DNA of 64,000 nt from Stenopsyche tienmushanensis (lineage: Eukaryota > Arthropoda > Insecta > Trichoptera > Stenopsychidae), in assembly GCA_008973525.1 (NCBI GenBank), contig WACJ01000129.1, positions 496,001 through 560,000 on the forward strand. Reading direction: 5' to 3'. The notes under the pieces were generated by a model. It ran no database searches. It was given only the letters and a program-made list of their open reading frames with translations, and was not told the origin of the DNA. The position numbers and the translations under genes are program-made. Positions within the stretch are counted from its first letter, which is position 1. Each line of letters opens with the position of its first letter. Shown here piece by piece: positions 11,400 through 22,539 of this stretch.

Positions 11400-11680
11400 T
11401 TTTATTTTTTTTTAAATAGTTAAAAATTAAATTTTGACATAAATCTGATAGGAGCGATAGAGGGTTTTATAAAGAAGATTTTTAACAAGTTTAAAGTAAA
11501 TCAATTAATTAAAACGCGTTAAAAAACGCTTTTAAAGATTTAAGCAATGTTAGGACCGGCTTAGTTGCCACGTCACTAAAATAGCAATAACTCGGTAAAT
11601 AATTATAATTTTAGAAATTTCTTTGGAGAATATATTCTTAGAAGTTTAAAACTTTGAATCTAATGAATCTAAATACACCG
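11400..11680 (+). repeat. Repeat V, copy 2
   Basis: Ordered blocks TTTTGACATAAATCTGATAG, GAGGGTTTTATA, AGTAAATCAATTAATTAAAA, TTAGGACCGGCTTAGTTG, GTCACTAAAATAGCAATAAC and GAGAATATATTCTTAGAAGT match 21790-22060 (plus) and 50095-50680 (minus). AT-rich and non-coding in all copies. Termini not defined. Confidence 0.6.
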
Positions 11681-11803
11681 CAAGGATGCAATTTCTAAAG
11701 CGTGCGGTTCTTTATACAAATTTGAAATTATTTTTAACTGTAATAAAAGTTCTTTATCTCTCTGCGGAGTTGGACGAAAGCTCATTATTTTTAATCTGCG
11801 CTT

Positions 11804-12300
11804 TTATCTCTCCTCCTGCACTGCCAAAATGGTTTTCAATTTGCTAAACGAACAATGGACATGTTCTTTTAAGCTTTCGTTTCGACGGATTAAGCCATCA
11901 ATTTGATGTGGAAACCGCTTCGAATGCGATTCTTTAATCAAATTTGCAATTTGATTTAAGCCCGGCTTTGACACGTACCCGATGAGTGGACAATCAAACA
12001 ATACGGGAATTTTTGTCCGCGGGGAAAAAATGTCGACCTCAGCATCAGCGTTTGAGAGATGTGTTGGTCGTTTGAAAGTTTGCAATATCGTGCTTAGATG
12101 GTCGCACTTAAACCGGGAAGACAATGAACCGGAACATTCTCCTGCTGGAAGAACCAATCTCCATTCTTCGTTCCCTTAACGACATCCAACAGATGCTTCG
12201 CCATCTCCATATAAAAATTCTCGTTATCGAGTTTTGATTCAGCAAAATCGCATGAGAGACATTTCATTATTGAGTTGTGATCCTCATATAAACCCTAAAC
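11804..12300 (-). pseudogene. Tc1/mariner-superfamily DDE transposase debris
   Basis: On the minus strand near 12290-12185 one reads NENFYMEMAKHLLDVV and NGDWFFQQENVPVH, which matches the second catalytic block of Tc1-like transposases (DW.FQQDNAPVH). Downstream the frame shifts and continues as IKESHSKRFPHQIDGLIRRN, which may be a degraded C-terminal region. The D of the family QDN motif is replaced by E. A 117-codon open frame covers most of the 3' part but is out of register with the QENVPVH block. Distinct from the mariner families in the window. Confidence 0.5.
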
Positions 12301-12302
12301 AT

Positions 12303-12545
12303 ATTAGGAGCACCCGAAAGTTTTCGTAAATGCAGTAAAAGCAAAGCAGACAAACATAGTAGGCATTTCAAAAAGTGTTATCCATTGCATATTGACTGAA
12401 AATTTGAATATGAGAAAGCTTTACGCAAGATGGGTGTTGCGTTTAATCACAACGAAACAAAAAACAGCGTCGCGAAGATTCTTCAATCGTAATTTGGCGA
12501 TGTTTTACAACAATAAAACCGATTTTTTGCATTGATTCGTCACTG
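12303..12545 (+). pseudogene. mariner-1 HTH fragment with candidate 5' end
   Basis: Frames give ISHGSVISILTEKLSMRKL, CARWVLRLITT and LAMFYNNKTDFLH.FVTV: mariner HTH, ARWVPRLLT-type motif and the stretch just before the first catalytic aspartate. The sequence GGAGCACCCGAAAGTTTTCG near 12310 resembles a degraded mariner-1 terminus. After FVT(V)N the sequence does not continue with the expected DETWIHHY block but changes into the X core. Confidence 0.75.
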
Positions 12546-12760
12546 TGAACGTAGATATCATAGAAGAACCCGGGTATGCATTTTTTTTTGCCAAAAATGC
12601 CGCAAAAAAATCTGTGTGCTCAACCAGTCCGCTTTTCAGACCGCTGACACGACGAATGAGCACCTTGCTATCGAACGCAATACCCAAACATGTCTACAAA
12701 ACATGTTTTACGTCCATGAATATTAGATATTATGAAATATTTCTTAACGCTGCAAAACAA
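12546..12760 (+). repeat. X core inside mariner-1, copy 1
   Basis: Begins ACGTAGATATCATAGAAGAACCC directly after the mariner first-catalytic region and holds the conserved block AACCAGTCCGCTTTTCAGACCG, GACGAATGAGCACCTTGC, ACCCAAACATGTCTACAAAAC and ACGTCCATGAATATT. One frame reads STSPLFRPLTRRMSTL. The same block recurs at 17680, 18000, 19690, 23400, 25150, 37140 and 55730. It matches no transposase part known to me. Confidence 0.65.
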
Positions 12761-13489
12761 TATTTTGAACATCCATTACAATCAGTGCTGCAGTAACCAT
12801 CAATCATTCAATTAGCAACTGGAATTAATATCACTCGAACGGCTCCAATATTGGCAATGGTTTTAATTAATATGAATCCCAGTTTCGATCAAATTCTCCA
12901 CACTGTGCCCTAATGGCACAGTTTCGAGCTTCGCCACAATTTGTCATTGTAATATTTCATCCATGAAATAAAACATATTTTCATTCAAAATGCAGATTTT
13001 TCTCATTGCATAAATATAACTCTCAAATAACACGATCATTTTCATTTATATGCAATGAAAATATTCCAGAATATACTCGTTTTCTTCCTTTTGGTTGGCT
13101 TTAATTTTGATCGCACGGAGGCAAGTAATTGTGAGGATGTCTTTTCAATTTTGTGCTTCTTTTCACAGAAGGATCATCGTTTGAAAAATATAAATCCAAT
13201 TGTCTGAACTAGTCCAGGCCTCCTTTATGCTTTTAAGTATAAAGGTAGTAGTCTAGGACTCTTTTATACTCCTCCATTAAATCTACTTCATCAGTCGCTT
13301 CTCTTCCAACAACAAGTCTTGAATATCTTTGACATTCTTATCATAAAAGTCTTCCCCTCTTATAAATGTACAAAATCTACTAATCAAATAAATTGGAATT
13401 GAATAAATATTAAAATCTTTTAAAAAACGACTTGTTAATGTATATAAAAATTATATTTTTTTCCACAAATATGTCATATAAACATGTCA
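12761..13489. other. Stretch without a supported gene
   Basis: AT-rich. On the minus strand near 13370-13290 a short frame reads EDFYDKNVKDIQDLLLEEKR, coding-like but without a family I can name; it could be a retroelement scrap. Confidence 0.4.
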
Positions 13490-13494
13490 TTAAA

Positions 13495-13640
13495 TATTAT
13501 TTACAAATAAATAATATTTTATGCCATTAAGCATAGAATATAGCGTCGTTCATATATCCGCTACGGTTTTGCTTGGTGGCACGTATTCGGAAGGTCAATT
13601 TTCCTCGCACTTTCTGACACCAGTGTAACTGTCCTCACGC
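13495..13640 (-). repeat. T-family 3' part, copy 1
   Basis: Shares TTTTATGCCATTAA, ATATAGCGTCGTTCA, TTTTGCTTGGTGGCACGTAT with 46620-46740 and, more weakly, 53390-53470. Minus frames of the first two copies share a P.T.HQAK....ER.YI pattern, so the block was probably coding. It sits next to Tc1-like HTH sequence in the 53.4-kb copy, hence the T label. Confidence 0.45.
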
Positions 13641-13650
13641 TCTCTCATAC

Positions 13651-14706
13651 CAGTGCACACACATAAATATTAAGGATACACGAATTTCAAAACTCTATTT
13701 TTTGATGCAGAAAGAATTGTCTGCTATTAAAAAAAAATTGTGAGGATTGTGAGATGAGATCGTACATCATTTTTATGAAATTGAATGTCGTTAATTGATC
13801 GCCTCGTCTAATACGTCCGCCAGTCCATTCGGCTGAAATTTTAATTTGTTGAATAAATAAGGGTGGCTATCCTCATAGGTCCGAGTCATTAATCGTGTCT
13901 AAATGGCCCCGAACTAGCCCCTAATATCCACACAATAGCCAGTCGTGGAAAAGCATTTCTTTTATACAATTTCAGCGATTTTCTTTTGAATTCGGGATTA
14001 ATGCTCTGTTGTTCCGTTTGTTGGCATTTCCACGAACCACCCACACCCCCATTGGAAGCCCCAATGCGTAGGGAAATAAATTAACATCGCACAAAATAGC
14101 CACAGCCTTTCTGCGAAGCTCACCCTCCAACGCTTTCCGCGAAACTTCTCCGTCCAACTTGAACGTCCCCGCAACTTTAAAGCGCTCTTTCATTTCTAGC
14201 ACAACTTTTCGCGATTCCAAACCAATTTTCCAGCTCTTTGCATCGGTCTCGACGAGGTCGTATCGCAATGCGACAATTTTCAATGATTTCCATGGAAATG
14301 CATACAATATGCCTTTGAGGTGACATTAACAACGTGACTAACAATACGCCCCATTCTCTACTATAGGCCGCAGTATATCAAGGATGTATTTACGAATTTC
14401 TAAAAAAAAATATCTACATTAAAAGATACGTATTCCTTAATGAAGGGTTCAGCAATTAAAACATGCTTAGCGTATTCATATATAAACCCACTTTTCTCTC
14501 AGGACCGCGCAGCGTGAATCAAACTTGTATATTAATAAATGCACCTTAACACTGTCGATATAACTAGCTTTTTGCATAAGCACATTTTTAAAATTTGCGC
14601 TTATTGGATTAGACCTAAAAGTAATCATACATGGTTAATCAATAGACCAAGCGTTAGATAGCAAACATCACAATAATAAAGTTGTTAAAAATTATTAATT
14701 TGCTAC
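13651..14706. other. Stretch without a supported gene
   Basis: Unique AT-rich DNA apart from a less AT-rich block at 13970-14310. That block carries a 111-codon minus-strand frame, rich in E/K/R, without recognisable domain. No splice context or second copy was seen, so I leave it uncalled. Confidence 0.45.
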
Positions 14707-15060
14707 TGCAGCGTGGGCAAATTACCACCCCCAGGTAGTAGCACTGTTAACAGCGACATCTTCCATCTCTTTTCAGGTGCAATGTGTTATTTTAACAGCG
14801 CCATCTCTTGTGGCCCTGCGGAGACATTGCACCTGCATACCGACCGATCGCTTTTTGCGCGTGCACCGTTGTCGACTAGGTAGTGACGCGCAGGAGGCGA
14901 GAGTCGAGAGAATCGTCAGTTAGCCTTGGCTGGGGGAGGTCGTCCCCGTCCTCAGGTCGTCCAGCAACATCACGGCTCGATATAAAAATGGACACGTGCG
15001 TTAGCGCGGCCATCTCGACGACCCGCCTGTGGACTCTGCCCTCGAGAACGTCCCTGCCTG
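14707..15060 (+). mobile_element. LTR-A copy 2, 5' part
   Basis: Starts TGCAGCGTGGGC, close to the consensus TGTAGCGTGGGC start of the 51380 copy, then GCACTGTTAACAGCGACATC, TTTTAACAGCGCCATCTCTTG, GACATTGCACCTGCATACCG, GCCTTGGCTGGGGGAGGTCG and, after a deletion removing the CT-rich/AATAAA section, CAGCAACATCACGGCTCG and GGACTCTGCCCTCGAGA. It then meets mariner-L at about 15065. Confidence 0.75.
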
Positions 15061-15064
15061 TACG

Positions 15065-15385
15065 ATACGTTGTCATGCAGAATAAGTAATTCAAAGGTCG
15101 CTGAGCGATGTCTTTTTGTACATTTTTTAGTGCCTCACTGAGCAGACTTGGGACCCACTTTGCTGATAAATTTCTGTATCCAAAATGTTCCGATACAGCA
15201 GAATGAACCACTGACGCAATCTTGACTATTGTAATGCGACAATCATCTTCCACAAGCTTACTCACAGTTGGAATGCTGCTTTCGTTGATGCTCGCTATAG
15301 GATGCCGTGTATGCCTTTAATTTTGTATATTATCTCAATCTTAACGAAACTTTTGCGTCCAATCAAATATTTAGATCTTACTTAG
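15065..15385 (-). pseudogene. mariner-L transposase HTH region
   Basis: Minus-strand reading gives FDWTQKFR, RHTRHPIASINESS, VSKLVEDDCRITIVKIASVV, VSEHFGYRNLSAKWVPSLLS and EALKNVQKDIAQ. It is the bipartite HTH of a mariner transposase with the AKWVPSLLSEA motif, less broken than the 8890 copy (one long frame from 15265). Catalytic part missing. It is flanked on both sides by LTR-A sequence. Confidence 0.83.
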
Positions 15386-15447
15386 AGTGGCACATGGGGC
15401 GGTGAGCCACCCGGCGACTCTGCCCCTGAGAGCACCCCCACCTCAAC
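15386..15447 (+). mobile_element. LTR-A 3' end piece
   Basis: GGCGACTCTGCCCCTGAGAG, CACCCCCACCTCAACGTTACA is the standard LTR-A 3' terminus ending at 15447. The CGGGGACTCTGCCC part is thus present twice around the mariner-L fragment (also near 15040), so this is not a simple insertion into one LTR. No primer-binding site follows. Confidence 0.7.
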
Positions 15448-17479
15448 GTTACACTACTAATACATAAGTGTATGATGAAACGCAAAACATCCGACAAACA
15501 AACAAGAGAGAGAAAAATATAGCAACAATCTATCGTTTATCAAAATACATCACCAGCAGCCAAAGGACTAAATCGAATAGTATGAGTCCCTAAATCTCAT
15601 CATATTTCCGCGAAAGTCTGACCAAACCATTTTCAAAATGAAACACTACCTACGTGATAAAATTTACTGCAATGGAGCCAGATGTACGATATTTTAGTGC
15701 AATAAAAATAACAAAATCACACATGCGACCTCAGCAATGAACGTGCTGATCAAGTTTATAGGAGAGCCTTCCAAACAGGATGTTGCCACACATGACGATT
15801 TCCCGGTTTTTAAACGTATCCTCGATAAATCCGGTCAGAAGTTTGAGCCATTTCGATGAAACATGTTACATTTTCCAAGAACCTTCCGAGTAAAAATATA
15901 TCAACTTAATGATATGTTAAATATATCGTATAAAATGATATCTAAAGTGATCTTCTTCGCACAAAAATAAAAGTAAATCGTTATTTTTTCAACTTTATAG
16001 ATTTATTTACGAATCAGTTACTTTAAATACTTATGCATTATATTATACGCTTTATATTTTATTTTATTTTATTAAATTGACATTAATACAAAACAAGTTA
16101 TGTACATTTTTGTGCGCGCGGAATGAAAAATCGCCCGAATTAAGCGGGACACTGAGTGTTAATTTAGTTTAAAGTTCACAATTGGACTTAATTATCGTTA
16201 AATATTATGACTAAACTTACATATCAAATACATTTTCAAGCGTATTATCAATTGATGGATTTTAAAAGTTTTTGAGTCATAAACTGTTTGGAATGCAGCT
16301 CTATTCTTAACACATTTATGTCGGGGCGCCGCAACTTGCAATTGCATGATAGTACATTATATATATATCCTTTATCTAGGCTAATTTTTAGCTGTGCTAT
16401 ACGTATGATGATTTCTTATTGTTTTTGTAATTTAAATGGGTGTTAAGACTGTACCGAAATTTGTTTATAAATTAATATTATATTCCCGAGTCTTGCAGAA
16501 ATTCGTCGTCTTACAGGAATCGCGATCATTTCTCACGTACTAATAACACATCACAATCTCCCGTTGTAATCACAACGGATTAGACATGCCCTAAGCCTCA
16601 GGTGGTTTCCTCTCCATGATCTCCATCCTGAGTTCAGACAATTAGGAACATCTGGATTATGTCTAAGCCGGGCGTATATGGCCACCTCCTACATCCTCAG
16701 CCCGGGGCGATTCTCCAAATTCCTCTTTGTAATCCGGCACTGCTAGAAATGACCATCACATTTCAGTTTGGAAATAAAGCATTAGATGTTCCAGCTCATA
16801 TATTATGCTGAGCTCACCGAAAACTTAAGCCATTCGCTCTGGGATATTGTATGGAATTACGTTGCGAAAGGAATTGTCCTTGTGCTCTGAATTTTATGTC
16901 GGCTGTAAAACTCGTAGCATTGTTATTTTTCGGACGACGGACGACATGAATCTACTTATTTCGTAAATTGCATCGGAATTGGCCAACAAATTCATAATTT
17001 GCCATTATTATTGAGCCATAATTATTTGACATTTACATGCTAAAAATGTATCCAAACATTAGACAATATTTAATAGGCCAAAGTTTAGTATTGTTCCTTT
17101 TACTGTGTGCTTTAAGTTTGTGAAGTGTAACAAAAAGCAATTAAATTAGGGGAGTTTACTTGCTATACAATCGCCTGCACGCTCGATTTTCCAAACTTTG
17201 TACACAATTAATGTCCTTGGTGCTAATTCCCGGCGAAACTTTAATATCCTGCATGCGTTGCTTTAACTTGAAAATAATTTGTTTATGTCGTTCATTTCAA
17301 AAATATCAACATACAGATTAGATTACATAATCAAATGTTTTTGGTAAATTGAGCATAATATTAATTCTGAAAAGTTTAAGGATAACTAGACATTAAAACC
17401 GAGCTAGATTCTACTCTGGAGAAGTCTGTTTTGTTTACAATAGTTAAACATTAGGTGGCAGAGTTTAAATGGAATCGTA
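15448..17479. other. 2-kb stretch without a supported gene
   Basis: Mostly unique AT-rich DNA. At 16560-16760 lies a GC-richer non-coding block (CCTAAGCCTCAGGTGG ... CTCAGCCCGGGGCGATTC). No transposase motif, RNA gene or long frame recognised. Confidence 0.5.
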
Positions 17480-17660
17480 TGAGCTGCCAAGACGAATATC
17501 GCAGTGCTTGACCAAATAAGTTTACTACGACAGAAATAGTGTCAGATCATGGTAGGCATTGAGCTAACATACATTATTGGTATTTCAAAAAGCATGTCAA
17601 GTTCAAAGCAATCAAGTTTTTCACAGTAATAAAGTCGATTCATAACCATGGATGAACCAA
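17480..17660 (+). pseudogene. mariner-1 fragment
   Basis: Contains GAGCTGCCAAGAC, CGACAGAAATAGTGTCAGATCATGGTAGGCAT and CATAACCATGGATGAACC, matching the mariner-1 linker and the TMDE first-catalytic block of the 3845 copy. The HTH is deleted. It leads directly into X core at about 17680. Confidence 0.65.
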
Positions 17661-17679
17661 AACTTGGTAAAATGCCACA

Positions 17680-17890
17680 AAAAGCTCAAAGCTCTAAAAT
17701 AAGCGGAAGTGATCGCAATGTTTACCCAACCGGTCCGCTTTTCGGATCACTGATACGACGAATAAGCGCCTCGCGATTGGACACCATGCCTTAACATATG
17801 CACAGAACGTGGTCTACGTCCATGGACAAAGGAAGATGTGCAAGTGCTTATTAGTCTTAGTATACGGGACTTGGAGGAGGGAGAGAAAAT
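17680..17890 (+). repeat. X core, copy 2
   Basis: CAACCGGTCCGCTTTTCGGATC, GATACGACGAATAAGCGCCTCG and GTGGTCTACGTCCATGGA. Plus frame reads YPTGPLFGSLIRRISASR, continuous with the mariner ITMDE frame upstream. Confidence 0.65.
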
Positions 17891-17999
17891 AGCTAGATTT
17901 TTTAACTTTAAACTAAAAAAAAACAAGCGTAGATATATACACATATATATTGTAAATTAAAACTTGATATAATAAATTGTTATGATAAATAAATATATA

Positions 18000-18683
18000 T
18001 GTTTTATTGGTGGGGTAAGTCTAGTCTCGTTTGTGACCTCATTTGTCCCGCCTATGTAAATTTACATCTGGAGATGTTTCCGTGATCGTATAAATCATAA
18101 AAGTCCACGGATACGTATGTATCACCGAAAATGTCGCAAAAAGTCCTAAAAGAGGACAGAATGGCCACAAGGTCTATGTGTCCAACCTGTCCGCTTTTCG
18201 GACTGCTGACGAATGAGCGCATTATGATCACTTAGAGATGGTGGAAAGTCCAAATTTGAAAATTGAAACCCTAAGCCGCCCGTGCCTGTAAGGAACTGGG
18301 ATGTCCAGTAATCTAGAATGACTCATGAGCTTCGAAAACCGATAGAGATGGCGGCCTATAGTAGATGCGAACCACCTCTCTGAGATGAGATGGATGCTGA
18401 TGGATGTGGCTGAGATGCTGACAAAAATGCTCTTGTTAGAGAGGGTGTCTTTTGACATCCCAATCTCTCACCGAAATCCTCCACATCTTGCCGAAGATGT
18501 CCACTGCCTTGTGCTTTGGGCATGAATCATGAAGCTCCGCAAATTGTCCAACGTGATCACCAAATAGGGGATTAATTACATGAATATGACTGAAACTCCA
18601 CCCGTGCAAAACCGAGGAGCTCCCGAAGTCAACACTTTAGGATGAGACCTTGTTAGGTCAAGTACTTTTGGGACTTCCCCGTA
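18000..18683 (+). mobile_element. X-core mariner derivative with 3' terminus
   Basis: Begins near TAAGTCTAGTCTCGTTTGTG (shared with 23420), carries the X core at 18180-18230 and a downstream tail with CCTAAGCCGCCCGTGCC. It ends with AAGTACTTTTGGGACTTCCCCGTA at 18683; the reverse complement TACGGGGAAGTCCCAAAAGT matches the mariner-1 terminus at 24963 and the left end at 23285. No intact coding. This copy fixes one end of the X-bearing element. Confidence 0.62.
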
Positions 18684-18799
18684 CGAACTACTCAGAGATT
18701 TGTAGTGGGACGATATGCCAATAGTAACGAAAATGGGTCAAATCCTCATTCATTGATTAAATGTGATGTTTTTGCGGTTATACCGGGTTTTGCTATTTA

Positions 18800-19039
18800 T
18801 TAACCCTTGCGGTCCTATGTCGAATCTTATTCGACATCGATTTTATTCCAGTGGATCCTTTGTCGACACTTGACGCGCACTCTCGTGAATATATCTGATT
18901 ATATTTACGATATTTTTTCTTAATCTAATTTTATTTTTGAGTGAAACTAATTGATGAAATACAAAATTATTGTTTTCTTAAAAATGTCTTTAATATTTAT
19001 GGACTTACTGGAACTTTTTTTTGGGCCGCAAAGGGTTAA
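18800..19039. mobile_element. piggyBac-like MITE with TTAA duplication
   Basis: A 240-bp segment bounded by TTAA on both sides (18800-18803 and 19036-19039). Inside, the left end CCCTTGCGGTCC and the reverse complement of the right end CCCTTTGCGGCCC form imperfect terminal inverted repeats. TTAA target duplication and CCCTTTGCGG-type ends are hallmarks of piggyBac-superfamily elements. The interior is AT-rich and non-coding; the overlapping short frames on both strands are shadows. Confidence 0.65.
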
Positions 19040-19260
19040 AAATACGATTTTTTCCGGGCGCCGGACGATGCAAACACATCGTTTCCATTCCGGTCTGATG
19101 GAACAATTCCAACGACACTCCGACAAATTGTAATTCGGCACGACGATGCAAATTATGATTTATGTGTCCGAAGACATTAGCGTTTCCATTACGTGTGCGC
19201 AGATAAAGCAGCATGCATAATTATTGCCGGCGCTCCGTCTCCAGGTATTAAAATGTCCAT

Positions 19261-19510
19261 TTCACAGAGAAGTATTATAGGGGTGGTTTTGGAATCCTGC
19301 CAGGATGCAGCCGGGTGCAAAAGCGCGGCCAGCATGTAATGGGACTCCCGAACGGGGCTAACGGGCCCCCATTACCGGGACCCGTCCCGCCTGGACATCT
19401 CCAGTGGGCCTCTAATGGCTAATGGGAACTGGGCCAAAACCCGATTGAAATCTAAACAGATTCAATTACGGGATCGACGGGTGAAGTTGTAAACGCCATT
19501 GAGTCGTGAG
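19261..19510. other. GC-rich non-coding island
   Basis: A sharp GC rise within AT-rich DNA, with AATGGGACTCCCGAACGGGG, CGGGCCCCCATTACCGGGAC and CTCTAATGGCTAATGGGAAC. No long frame, no match to the window's repeat families. It could be a conserved cis-regulatory block or an unknown element; sequence alone does not decide. Confidence 0.35.
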
Positions 19511-19689
19511 ATGATAATATTTTTTTTATATAAATATTTATATCAACCTAATTATTGCATGGCAAATATTAAAAGGGGGATGAATATTTGTACGGTGAAT
19601 CAAATGATATTTTTAGAGTGGCAACTTTATTTTAAAAAAGAAAGCTATTTTCAATAAAAATTGTAATGTCAATCAAGATCTCAATTCTA

Positions 19690-19860
19690 AATTGCTGATT
19701 TTGAATGCCATAGTGCATGCACGCAATCGGTGTTCTATGGACAGCGGTCTGAAAGGCGGACCAATTGGACACTCAAACTTTTTGGGCACTTCCTCCTCTT
19801 TTAGAGCATTTAGGATATTTTGCGTTAGTTTTGGGAATAAATACTTCCCAGGGGCCTTGT
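19690..19860 (-). repeat. X core, copy 3, minus
   Basis: The reverse complement holds AGTGTCCAATTGGTCCGCCTTTCAGACCGCTG and an upstream CTAAAAGAGGAGGAAGTG like that at 18145. Only the centre of the core is preserved. Confidence 0.5.
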
Positions 19861-20955
19861 ATGATATCTGTGATCCAGCTCGGGTTTAATAAAGGATTTA
19901 ATTTTTCTACATTGAAACATGTAATGGTAATTGCACTTTAATGCATTATGCATTCTTATATATGATTTAGCGGCTTTTAATGGTTTCGCTTGGTCTTTAT
20001 AATGATTTAAATTGATAGCTATGGCATGCGTTCGCACTCATTTCGAATGCCAGGCACCAAGTCGCTCTTTCAATTTTTGATGGCTACCATTACGTTAGCG
20101 TTTCAGTTCTTAAAAATGTAACAGCCTCGTTCACACGAAACGATCTTCATAGATTTTTCATCAGATTTTGATAGTAACGATTTTTTCAGCCGTATTTTCG
20201 GGCCGCGTTGCCATACTCCAATTTATAAAATCAAAAGAGGTGAATTGCCGATTAGGATACAGGCTCAAACTGCTACCTGTACGTGACGTGAATTATTCAC
20301 CCCCATATATATCTTTTTATTCTTCTTCTCCATTTTCTTAAAACCCCAATCTATTCCATCCCCTATTCTGTATACTACACGTTTGTACAATCGGATCGGG
20401 TGTATTTATTAATCACTGTCGCACACAAACAACATCGATCAACAACGATGGACTGCATGAAAAAATATTTCAGCTCAATCAATTAGTTCGATTTGTTAAG
20501 CCGAAATTGAATCCTGTTCTATTTTCCGTTTTATTTTCGCATTAAATGTTTTCAATTAAAAGTCCACAAAATGCCCTGGAATCGCAAATTCATGAAAGCG
20601 CTTTTAAATAATATGTTATGCAAAACATTTTTTAAACTCAAGAAAAAGTATTTTCACACATAGGAGATTAATGAATCGAAGACAGAGACGGATAGAGTGT
20701 TTTGCGCCTCATTAGACAATCGTAAATTAATAGTAGGATCGTATTATAAAGGTACCCCTACATGTCTAAATATTCTCAAATATTGCGAAAAGCGATCCAT
20801 ACGTTTTCAATATTGTACTTCCATTTCTAATGCAATATAATTATTTATTCGTTCGGTAAAACATTGTCAACTTATTGTTTACACTTGCGGAAATAACATA
20901 ACTATAGTAAAAATATTGTATGGATGCACTATGTTGGCGCATATTGGACTGGTGA
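19861..20955. other. Unique AT-rich stretch
   Basis: No repeat family, gene or RNA recognised. Confidence 0.5.
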
Positions 20956-20959
20956 AATG

Positions 20960-21110
20960 AAGTTTAGGCTGCGGATCCCAGCTCTTCGACTCGTTATACA
21001 CATGACCTGAAGCAATAAACCACGTACATTGTTTCTTTTCAAATAATTATTAAGCGCTTATGGCATTGCACACATGCCGGGTATTTGCTTGTCAATAATG
21101 AAAATTAGCC
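20960..21110 (+). repeat. Helitron-like H family, 3' piece
   Basis: Shares CATGACCTGAAGCAATAAACCAC and CATGCCGGGTATTTGCTTGT with 39990-40085. Only the last 150 bp are present. Confidence 0.45.
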
Positions 21111-21621
21111 ACTTAAGCGACAGCGACTCACTAGTGAATCGCTATGTTCTATATAGTTTTACATATTATTAAAAACAAATAATAAAAACATTTATGTTGT
21201 GACAATCCTGAACAAGAAATGTTCAAAACCGTAAACGATCCCGCAGGAAGCACAAGTCACCTTTGAACAATAAAATATATATGAGTCAAACAATTTTTTG
21301 CATAATTTCTAATATCTTCAAAATTGCTGGTGGTTAAAAGGTTAGGTGGTTAAACTTATGAAGCGTCCATAGAGTATTCAACACTTTGAAGGCAACGCTG
21401 TTGGAGATCATCGTTTTTTATGTAATATTATATGTCATATTTGCACGCCTACATCATCTACTTTCCACGATTGTATATTTTTTGTCTTTGAATTTATGAT
21501 ATTATACAATAAAATATTATTTTCGGACATTCCCACGAGACAAACAGACAAATAAACAACTAACATAATTTTAATTTTAAAAAACGCATTTAAATATTTC
21601 ATTCTGCATAACTAAAATAAC

Positions 21622-21775
21622 TATACACTTAAACTTTTTTTTTGTGCGGAAAATCGCACAAAAAAGCAATGACTTACATAGAAAAAGTGAAAATGCGTTT
21701 CATGGATTTTAACAACCGCATAACTTTGAAACAGCTATATAGAATATATCCAAAATCGCATAAAAAAAGTTAATA
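21622..21775. mobile_element. Small degraded MITE related to 50245-50611
   Basis: Begins CACTTAAACTTTTTTTTTGTGCGG and finishes with AATCGCATAAAAAAAGTTAAT; inner ACCGCATAACTTTGAAAC matches the reverse complement of AGTTATGCTGTTTTCAAAAA in the 50.3-kb element. Adjacent to repeat V, as is the 50.3-kb copy. Poor conservation of the ends keeps confidence low. Confidence 0.4.
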
Positions 21776-21789
21776 AGAAAACAATAAGA

Positions 21790-22060
21790 CAAAATAGTTA
21801 AAAAATAAATTTTGACATCAATCTGGTAGGAATAATAGAGGGTTATATAGAAAAGATTCGTACCAAGTTTGAAGTAAATCAACTAATTAAAACTTGAGAA
21901 AAACGCGTTAAAATATTTCATTATGGTAGGACCAGCCAAGTTGTCGCATCACTAAAATAGCTATAACTCCAAAAATAGTTGGAATTTTTGGAAATTCCTT
22001 TCGAAAATGTATTTTCAAAAGTTTGGAAACAATTGGAGACATTGAAAAAAAGCGAAAAAA
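21790..22060 (+). repeat. Repeat V, copy 3
   Basis: TTTTGACATCAATCTGGTAGG, GAGGGTTATATAGAAAAGA, CCAAGTTTGAAGTAAATCAAC, GGACCAGCCAAGTTGTCGCA and TCACTAAAATAGCTATAACTC follow the same order as copy 2. Further AT-rich, similar-looking sequence continues to about 22540. The short frames on both strands here are composition artefacts. Confidence 0.6.
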
Positions 22061-22539
22061 AACGAAATCAATTTTTTCGAAAATCTTCCCACCCAAATTA
22101 TAATTTTTTTCCAAATTTCGTCAAATTAGTGTTGATGATTTATTTCATATTTTATCCAAAATATCTCGATACGTACTCTTTATGAAATAAAAAATTGTTT
22201 AAAAAAACCCGCATATCTTCGAAATCGCACAAAAAGAGGTTTGAGTATATAATTGGAATTTCCTATGGAGGATGAATTTTTAAAAGTTTAAATTTTGAAA
22301 ATATGCCAAAAACACTAAATCGATTTTTTTTAAATTATAGACTAAAAAACTACTTTAACATTTTTTTTAACACTTTAATAATTTTGTAATAAATAATTAC
22401 AAAATCGAAAATCACTTTTGAATTCTATTCTGCTAATAAATTTACATTCCCCAATGATCTAGAGTAGCCTTTATGCCTAAAATACCCATGAAAAAAAATC
22501 CCACCCCCCAGAAAATCTCTTATGAGTTTGAAAATTTAA

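Noticed and set aside
13972..14307. 111-codon minus-strand frame rich in charged residues
   Set aside because: No motif, no copy, no exon context; long frames of this size are expected by chance in 64 kb on two strands.
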